Under the pieces are notes generated by a model that worked only from the letters and a program-made list of their open reading frames with translations, made no database searches and was not told where the DNA came from. Made by a program: the position numbers and the translations under genes. Below, in pieces: positions 13,991-18,944 of a stretch of DNA of 18,944 nt. This stretch comes from Caldifarciminota bacterium. Lineage in GTDB: Bacteria > Hydrothermota > Tepidihabitantia > SM23-42. The stretch spans positions 1 to 18,944 of the forward strand of contig JAGMEL010000322.1 in the NCBI GenBank assembly GCA_023128195.1. The letters are read 5' to 3'. Every line of letters starts with the position of its first letter. Position 1 is the first letter of the stretch.

Positions 13991-16900
13991 ATGGGTAGAA
14001 TAGGAAAAGAGTATATTGATGATTTAACCGGGCTCTATAATCGACGTTATCTTTACATAGAAGCGCCAAGGAAGATTGAAGAAACTCAAGAGATGGATAT
14101 ACCTTTATCAATAGTTTCAATTGATTTAGATCATTTCAAGAATGTTAATGATACCTATGGTCATGCCCGTGGTGACATAGTTCTTAACGAGTTTGGAGAG
14201 TTTCTGAAGACCGTATTAAGACATAACGATACAGTATACCGTTATGGTGGTGACGAATTTATCTGTATTCTGCCCAATGCCAATTATACGCAGGCAAAAA
14301 TGGTTTCCCGACGTTTTGTTGAGCGATGCCGAATTAAAGAGTTTGCCCAGATAAGATTAACCTTGAGTATTGGTATAGCTTCATGCCCTGAGAATGCAAA
14401 GGATTGGCATACACTCTTTAATATTGCGGATAGAAATCTGTATAGTGCCAAGAGACGTGGCCGGGATCGGATAGGTATTTTTGAGAAAGAGAAAAAGGGA
14501 TTGAAAATTCCGGTAAAGGAAATTATTGGTCGGGATGAGGAGATAACGAGGATTAAGGAAGCTATAAATTCAATATTTAATGGTAGTGGTGGTGCGGTCT
14601 GTATCAGCGGTGAGGTTGGTGTTGGTAAAACGCGCTTAGTACAGGAGATTATCAAGGATTCTGATTTTCAAGATATTCAATTTTTGAGTAGTAATTTATC
14701 AGCCACGACAAAGTCGATCCCTTATTATTCTTTCCGGGAGATTATCAGAACTGTAATGAAGGAAGAAGGTGAAAAGAGTATCCATGAAATACCTAAGGCA
14801 TATCAGATTGAGCTTGTTAAGATCGTGCCCGAGTTATCTGATAGTTTTAGTGCAGCTGATAAAAATATTTTTATGGTTGACAAGTTTCGGCTTTTTGAGG
14901 GAGTGCGGCAGTTTTTAGCAAGGCGTGCTTCAAAAGAATCTTTGTTTATATGTTTGGATAACATTCATTGGGCAAACGACAGTTCTTTGGAGCTTTTACA
15001 CTATTTGGTCAGGGCTTTAAGAAAAAGTCCAATTTTCTTCTTCTTGATCTATCGTGTTGAGGAGGTAAAGCATATTTCTTTTCAGAATATGTTGCATCTA
15101 ATGTCACGTGAGGGTTTATACAAAAGAATCGATCTTGAACCTTTGGAAACTGCTGACGTTGCGCGAATGCTTTCATTGATTATAGATGGTAATCCGCCGT
15201 TTGAGCTTACCGATTATATACTCAAGGAAACCGGTGGCAATCCTTTTTTTATCGAAGAGTTAATGAAATCCTTAGACGCGAATGGTGCATTCATCTGGGA
15301 TAAAGACAAGTGGGTATTTGATAAAGGTAAGAAAGTTGTTATTCCCTATTCAGTTGAGGGTGTTGTGGACAGAAAATTGGGTATGATGGATAATGAAGCA
15401 TGTGATTTATTACAGTATGCAGCAGTCGTAGGCAGGGAGTTTGATTTTACTTTTTTGCGAGATATAACTAAAATGAATGAGGGTCATCTTTTTGATTTAA
15501 TGGATGAGATATTAGGAATGAAATTATTAAAAGAGACTGGTGGAGAGCAATATCGTTTTTCAGAAGATATAATTAGAGAAATAATCTATGGTCAGATAAA
15601 TAAAGTGAAATTGAGGCGTTATCATAAAGCAGTTGGCGAAAGATTATTAAGTCTTCATAAAGATCGTATTAAAGAGGTAGTTGAGGAGTTATCGCATCAT
15701 TTTTATTTAAGTGGAGACAAAGAGAAGGCTATAGAGTATAGTATGATTGCGGCAGACCGGGCAAAAAATGTATATGCAAATCAAGATGCGATAAGGTTTT
15801 ATACCTGGGCGATTGAGAGCACAAAAGGGTCAACAGGGAATAAAGAAATAAAGAAGATTGAATGTTTGAAAAAAAGAGCCGGGGTATTCAATTTGATCGG
15901 GAAGAACGAAAAGGCGGCTATGGATTTAGAAGAGGCGATTAAAAAGGCAAAGGTAGTGGGTGATAGAAAATGGGAAGCTGATTGTCTGATTGAATTTTGT
16001 AAAGTTTTCAATGTTACGGCTCAATATCATAAGTCTGCAAAAGAAGCAGAAAAGGCGCTCAAACTTTATCAAGAACTGAATGATAGAAAAGGTGAGGCAA
16101 AGTGCCTTATTAATATTGGTGTGGTTCATTTTTATCTTGGCGAATATTCCAAGGCATTGAAGTTTTGCCAAGATTCTCTAAAGATTGCTAAAAAGATCGG
16201 TACTCGCAAAATCGAGGCAACGGGTTTTACTGACATCGGGCTTATTTATTCCAATCTTGGTGAATATTCTAAGGCATTGGAGTTTTACAAGCGTTCATTA
16301 AAAATTGACAGAGAGATTGGTGCCTCCCAAGGTGAAGCAACGAGCCTTATTGATATTGGAGCGGCTTATTTAGATATTGGTGAATATTCCAAGGCATTAG
16401 AGTCTTACCAACATTCTTTAAAGATAGTTAAAAAGATTGGTAACCGCAGAGTTGAGGCAGGAAACCTCACCAACATTGGCATTATTCATTCCCGTTTTGG
16501 TGAGTATTCAAAGGCAATAGAGTTTTACAGGCAGTCACTAAAGATAGTTAAAGAGATTGGTGCCCGCAGAGGAGAGGCAATAAGCTTGAATAACATCGGT
16601 AGTATTCACATGAATCTTGGTGAACATTCTAAGGCATTGGAGTTTTATCAATGTTCATTGAAAATCACAGAAGAGATGGGTAGCCGCAAAGCTGAGGCAG
16701 TAAATCTTAATAACATCGGTGAGGTCTATTATAATTTTGGTGAATATTCCAGAGCATTGGAGTTTTTCAAGCGTTCATTAAAAATAAAAAAGAAAATCAG
16801 TGATTATCACGGCGAAGCGGAAAGTTTGTTAGGCATTGGAGAAACATTTCTTGAGATGAACGATTTTTCCACAGCCGGGAAAAATTACAATAAGGCTTAT

Positions 16901-17386
16901 TCAATTGCCCAAAAAATTAACTCGAAACCGCTTTTGGCAAGTGTTTTGCTTGATCTTGCCTCACTCGATTTAGAGAAAAATAACCTGGTTGAATTAAGAA
17001 AGGTGTTAAAAGGAATTTTATCTCTTGCTGATGAACTCGGCTCAAAGACGATAAAGGCAAAGGCACTTTGTCTTTCTGGTCGGCTTTATACAAAAGAGAA
17101 AAAATGGGATAAAACAAAATCATCTTTCAAGAAATCAATTTCAATCTTTAAACAATTAAAACGAAAGTTTGATCTTGCTCGGGTTTATTATTATCAGGGT
17201 TTAATGTTTAGAGAATCTGGTGACAAAACTAATGCAAAAAAATCATTTGCCAGGGCAAAAGAAATATTTAAAAAACTTAGTGCTAAAACATGGATAGAAA
17301 AGGTGACACGGAGAGGGTCAGGGAACCAGGATATCAGAGAATCAGAAGATCAGGAGGAACTTGAAAAGGGCACAGGGACAAGGTGA
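13991..17386 (+). CDS. Diguanylate cyclase (GGDEF) fused to STAND/AAA-type ATPase and TPR array
   Basis: This 1131-residue protein has no signal peptide or membrane segment. Residues 9-165 are a GGDEF domain that should make cyclic di-GMP from GTP. It has an intact GGDEF motif (86-90), the IDLDHFKNVND metal/GTP region (44-54) and an RxxD inhibitory site (R77-D80) exactly five residues before GGDEF. Residues 178-420 form an AAA_16/MalT-like ATPase with Walker A GEVGVGKT (207-214) and Walker B FICLDN (319-324), the latter with Asn where Asp/Glu is usual. Residues 450-600 match the helical part of STAND regulators. From about residue 621 there are TPR units of exactly 40 residues, six very similar ones covering 701-940, with weaker ones to about 1100. 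It resembles adenylate cyclase-ATPase-TPR regulators with GGDEF in place of the cyclase; there is no DNA-binding domain. The last 25 residues come from repeat-like DNA. TPR ligand binding gating c-di-GMP synthesis is inference. Confidence 0.93.
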   Translation: MGRIGKEYIDDLTGLYNRRYLYIEAPRKIEETQEMDIPLSIVSIDLDHFKNVNDTYGHARGDIVLNEFGEFLKTVLRHNDTVYRYGGDEFICILPNANYTQAKMVSRRFVERCRIKEFAQIRLTLSIGIASCPENAKDWHTLFNIADRNLYSAKRRGRDRIGIFEKEKKGLKIPVKEIIGRDEEITRIKEAINSIFNGSGGAVCISGEVGVGKTRLVQEIIKDSDFQDIQFLSSNLSATTKSIPYYSFREIIRTVMKEEGEKSIHEIPKAYQIELVKIVPELSDSFSAADKNIFMVDKFRLFEGVRQFLARRASKESLFICLDNIHWANDSSLELLHYLVRALRKSPIFFFLIYRVEEVKHISFQNMLHLMSREGLYKRIDLEPLETADVARMLSLIIDGNPPFELTDYILKETGGNPFFIEELMKSLDANGAFIWDKDKWVFDKGKKVVIPYSVEGVVDRKLGMMDNEACDLLQYAAVVGREFDFTFLRDITKMNEGHLFDLMDEILGMKLLKETGGEQYRFSEDIIREIIYGQINKVKLRRYHKAVGERLLSLHKDRIKEVVEELSHHFYLSGDKEKAIEYSMIAADRAKNVYANQDAIRFYTWAIESTKGSTGNKEIKKIECLKKRAGVFNLIGKNEKAAMDLEEAIKKAKVVGDRKWEADCLIEFCKVFNVTAQYHKSAKEAEKALKLYQELNDRKGEAKCLINIGVVHFYLGEYSKALKFCQDSLKIAKKIGTRKIEATGFTDIGLIYSNLGEYSKALEFYKRSLKIDREIGASQGEATSLIDIGAAYLDIGEYSKALESYQHSLKIVKKIGNRRVEAGNLTNIGIIHSRFGEYSKAIEFYRQSLKIVKEIGARRGEAISLNNIGSIHMNLGEHSKALEFYQCSLKITEEMGSRKAEAVNLNNIGEVYYNFGEYSRALEFFKRSLKIKKKISDYHGEAESLLGIGETFLEMNDFSTAGKNYNKAYSIAQKINSKPLLASVLLDLASLDLEKNNLVELRKVLKGILSLADELGSKTIKAKALCLSGRLYTKEKKWDKTKSSFKKSISIFKQLKRKFDLARVYYYQGLMFRESGDKTNAKKSFARAKEIFKKLSAKTWIEKVTRRGSGNQDIRESEDQEELEKGTGTR
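16091..16810 (+). repeat. Six in-phase 120-bp tandem repeats encoding TPR units
   Basis: Six 120-bp units encode 40-residue TPRs without any phase change. Each contains GGTGAATATTC or a close variant (GEYSKA core), then SLKI and IG motifs. Similarity at DNA level indicates recent tandem duplication, and the array could vary in unit number by recombination. Confidence 0.85.
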
Positions 17387-17391
17387 ATTTC

Positions 17392-17468
17392 AAATGACAA
17401 ATGATAAATGTCAAATAAATGACAAAACCCAAAATTAAAAATCACCGTTTCACCCATTCACCGTTTCA
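17392..17468 (+). repeat. Short tandem repeats after the regulator gene
   Basis: Heptamers AAATGAC, AAATGAT, AAATGTC and AAATGAC lie at 17392-17423, the last after an extra AAAT. They are followed by a direct repeat TCACCGTTTCA at 17442-17452 and 17458-17468 (16-bp period). This is noncoding, simple-repeat DNA. Confidence 0.7.
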
Positions 17469-17491
17469 TAAATCATTCCCTCTCATCTACA

Positions 17492-17519
17492 CCCAGCCCC
17501 TTTTATCAAAAGGGCTGGG
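17492..17519. terminator. GC-rich hairpin between convergent genes
   Basis: CCCAGCCCCTTTT (17492-17504) pairs with AAAAGGGCTGGG (17508-17519), leaving one unpaired C and a 3-base loop. It lies about 105 bp after the regulator gene and 38 bp past the minus-strand zinc-ribbon gene, where a bidirectional terminator would be expected. No clear T-run follows on either strand, so it may instead be a dispersed repeat. Confidence 0.45.
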
Positions 17520-17557
17520 CAAGCCCAAACCCATCTTCTTTGCCTGAATTGAAGTCT

Positions 17558-17755
17558 TTATAAACTCGGTTTGAATTTATTCTCTTTTATTTCAAATGTA
17601 AATTGAGAAAGGCTATAAAGCTGCATAAGCTCCTCATAGGAAAAGGTGGCATTGCAGTTCGAGCAAATATAATAACCATCCTCAGTAAGGATAAGGTTGC
17701 TGTATTTTGAGGTAAAAATACAGAATGGACAGAGGACCTTATCGAATTTTGCCAT
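17558..17755 (-). CDS. Small zinc-ribbon protein
   Basis: This 65-residue protein has two Cys pairs, CPFC (9-12) and CSNC (31-34), separated by 18 residues. This is a rubredoxin-like zinc-ribbon knuckle that should bind one zinc. The spacer (LILTEDGYYICSNC) has the beta-hairpin look of TFIIS/TFIIB-type ribbons. A charged helix-like tail follows (SYEELMQLYSLSQFTFEIKE). There is no signal peptide, so it is cytoplasmic. No ribosome site precedes the ATG; instead a perfect promoter abuts it, suggesting a leaderless mRNA. Function is unknown; nucleic-acid or protein binding is possible. It converges on the GGDEF regulator gene. Confidence 0.75.
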   Translation of the reverse strand: MAKFDKVLCPFCIFTSKYSNLILTEDGYYICSNCNATFSYEELMQLYSLSQFTFEIKENKFKPSL

Positions 17756-17760
17756 AAACC

Positions 17761-17788
17761 ATTATATATAACAACTGAATAATGTCAA
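17761..17788 (-). promoter_or_regulatory. Consensus sigma-70 promoter of the zinc-ribbon gene, probably leaderless
   Basis: On the minus strand TTGACA (17788-17783) and TATAAT (17766-17761) are perfect, with a 16-bp spacer. Five bases (GGTTT) then lead to the ATG at 17755, so transcription should begin at or next to the start codon. It has the same layout as the promoter at 13955-13982. Confidence 0.7.
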
Positions 17789-17834
17789 CCGTCCTATGTA
17801 CTGACTCCTCTCCACTTTTTTGAAATACTAATTT

Positions 17835-17972
17835 GTCATTGCGAGGAACGGAGTGACGAAGCAATCTCCTAAATAAAGTAAACCGTTGAAAAAACATGAT
17901 ATTACTCTTTCGAAGTATATTGAGATTGCCACGCTCATCCCCCCACACCTATGCATAGGTGTGGGGGCGTGG
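17835..17972. repeat. Composite REP-like element with perfect palindrome
   Basis: 17835-17869 is a widespread bacterial intergenic repeat type (GTCATTGCGAGG ... GACGAAGCAATCTCC), with ATTGC and GCAAT ends pairing. GCAATCTC (17861-17868) is answered by the inverted GAGATTGC at 17922-17929. Then 17940-17967 is a perfect 28-bp palindrome centred on ATGCAT (CCCCCACACCT and its complement). It is flanked by CCACG (17929-17933) and CGTGG (17968-17972), with a 6-base asymmetric bulge. The palindrome starts 8 bp after the asparaginase stop and may end its transcript. Confidence 0.65.
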
Positions 17973-17979
17973 AACAATT

Positions 17980-18867
17980 CTAATATTTGAATAATTCCAT
18001 CTTCCCATTCTTAATATAACACCAGGACATTGACTTGGTATTATTAGCACACAATATTCTTCCCTTTTTATCAATTCCAATAAGACCGCATTTGCAACCA
18101 TTTTTAGTTGCATAATCAATAACCTTTTTCCCAGCAGTTTGAGCCGGGTAGCGTACCATCAAGGAAACTGCACGAAATGCAATCATGTGCCGCATTATCT
18201 CCTCACCATGACCCGTAGCACTAACAACTCCATTCTTGTCTGCATAAATACCAGTTCCAATAATCGGTGTATCACCTATGCGTCCAGGCAGCCTCAGCGT
18301 TATTCCTCCGGTTGATATACCCACACATATCAATCCATTTTTATCAATTGCTACAATACTAACTGTTTCATAAAGGTCAATTAATTTATTGAGTTTTTTA
18401 AAATAAGCACTCTTTAAGTTTTTTCGTTTCCTTTTCCATACTCGCTCTTTCTCTTTTGTCTTTGTATTGTAGTATTTTATACCCATTGAGCGGGCAAATT
18501 TGATTGCACCTTCTGCACAGAGTAAAAGGTGATCTGTCTTTTCCATTACGAGTCGTGCGACCTTTATTGGATTCTTTACATTCTTGATTGCTGCCACAGC
18601 CCCAAATCCAAGTTTATTTGTCATAATCGAAGCATCCATCTCTGCTTCACCTTTTAAATTTAATGCCGAACCTGTACCGGCATTAAATACTGTGGTATTT
18701 TCAAGGATTTCAACCGCCTTTTCAACTACATCAAGACTCGACCCATTCTGCATGAGAATCCCATAGCCTACACTGACCGCCTTTATTAAACCATCTCTTC
18801 TTCTTTGAGGATAATTTATCCCGCCTGCACCACCCTGTCCAATAATTGCACAATTTATTTTCTTCAT
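17980..18867 (-). CDS. iaaA: Isoaspartyl peptidase / plant-type L-asparaginase (Ntn hydrolase)
   Basis: This 295-residue protein has no signal peptide and is cytoplasmic. The family (asparaginase 2, T2) is made as a precursor that cleaves itself before a Thr, which becomes the nucleophile; it hydrolyses beta-aspartyl dipeptides and asparagine. Visible hallmarks are GGAG (12-15), NAGTGSALN...GEAEMDASIM (62-82), the nucleophile T168 in ETVSIVAID, STGG (185-188), LPGRIGDTPIIGTGIYAD (193-210) and the GHGE loop (219-222). The usual GTVG or DTVG around the nucleophile is ETVS here. The linker before it (residues 135-165) is very Lys/Arg-rich. It is slightly shorter than the roughly 320 residues of E. 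coli IaaA. The ATG overlaps the stop of the upstream gene (ATGA), so translation is probably coupled; AGGCAGAG upstream resembles a ribosome site. Confidence 0.88.
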   Translation of the reverse strand: MKKINCAIIGQGGAGGINYPQRRRDGLIKAVSVGYGILMQNGSSLDVVEKAVEILENTTVFNAGTGSALNLKGEAEMDASIMTNKLGFGAVAAIKNVKNPIKVARLVMEKTDHLLLCAEGAIKFARSMGIKYYNTKTKEKERVWKRKRKNLKSAYFKKLNKLIDLYETVSIVAIDKNGLICVGISTGGITLRLPGRIGDTPIIGTGIYADKNGVVSATGHGEEIMRHMIAFRAVSLMVRYPAQTAGKKVIDYATKNGCKCGLIGIDKKGRILCANNTKSMSWCYIKNGKMELFKY

Positions 18868-18944
18868 CTCTGCCTTGCAATCTTACCGATTTTATTGAAT
18901 GAACCATCCTTCAATAAAATATAATAGAGTCCTGAACCAACATC
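18864..18944 (-). CDS. 3' end of a secreted protein with sorting tail
   Basis: The minus-strand frame that fills the right edge reads DVGSGLYYILLKDGSFNKIG then KIARQR and TGA (18866-18864). The VGSGLYYILL ... KIGKIA pattern is the last strand pair of a T9SS-type sorting tail. Only 26 residues are in the window. Its TGA overlaps the asparaginase ATG by four bases, so the two genes form an operon. Confidence 0.75.
   Translation of the reverse strand, partial: DVGSGLYYILLKDGSFNKIGKIARQR

Noticed and set aside
14284..14655. 123-codon minus-strand frame opposite the GGDEF domain
   Set aside because: The plus-strand frame has intact GGDEF and Walker motifs at this place; the antisense frame is fortuitous.
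17739..17948. Minus-strand frame through the REP-like repeat
   Set aside because: It runs across repeat DNA and over the zinc-ribbon promoter; the translation looks like typical repeat-derived noise.
17835..17972. CRISPR array or insertion sequence
   Set aside because: No regularly spaced repeats with unique spacers and no transposase frame are present; the structure is a REP-like repeat plus a palindrome.
1..18944. tRNA, rRNA or riboswitch genes
   Set aside because: I saw no cloverleaf, rRNA-like conserved stretch or known riboswitch core on either strand, though I could not run a covariance search.

Overview
The window is AT-rich bacterial DNA (18.9 kb). It is dominated by large secreted proteins that carry a signal peptide at the N-terminus and a type IX secretion (T9SS)-type or FlgD-Ig-like sorting tail at the C-terminus (PNPF or PNPY ... 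YD/YT.xG ... W(D/N)G.. or EEW(D/N)IS ... SG(V/I)Y.. ... K+L/I.K). With the GGDEF-ATPase-TPR regulator, the heptanucleotide repeats and the REP-like repeats, this points to the FCB group, probably an uncultivated candidate phylum of the WOR-3/Stahlbacteria or Cloacimonetes kind. That placement is inference; there is no rRNA or universal marker here.

Layout. Positions 3-13874 (+) form a tightly spaced, probably co-transcribed run of eight surface-protein genes. These are the end of one cargo protein (3-497), two beta-helix proteins with archaeal-looking modules (510-3782, 3827-5629), a DUF1565-type beta-helix protein (5647-7656), an unrecognised secreted protein (7711-9270), a seven-blade Kelch protein (9390-10769), a four-repeat protein (10851-11957) and a second DUF1565-type beta-helix protein (12027-13874). 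Two gaps hold gene fossils: a lone sorting-tail end (9271-9378) and a lone signal peptide ending in a stop (13877-13951).

Positions 13991-17386 (+) encode a cytoplasmic diguanylate cyclase fused to a STAND-type ATPase and a long TPR array. Its perfect -35/-10 promoter lies so close to the ATG that the mRNA is probably leaderless. A convergent region follows, with short repeats and a GC-rich hairpin (17392-17519). On the minus strand come a 65-residue zinc-ribbon protein (17558-17755) with the same TTGACA-16-TATAAT promoter layout, a composite REP-like/palindromic repeat (17835-17972), an Ntn-type asparaginase/isoaspartyl peptidase (17980-18867) and the end of another sorting-tail protein (18864-18944), which overlaps the asparaginase start by ATGA.

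Main theme. The locus looks like a surface-protein shuffling site. Unrelated passenger domains are joined to homogenised sorting tails. One 193-bp tail cassette occurs in three genes, identical in two of them, and carries an in-frame 45-bp hairpin-bearing insertion and heptanucleotide repeats. A second tail type is shared without indels by the first three genes. How these proteins work together is not shown by the sequence; adhesion or polysaccharide binding/processing at the cell surface is the natural guess.
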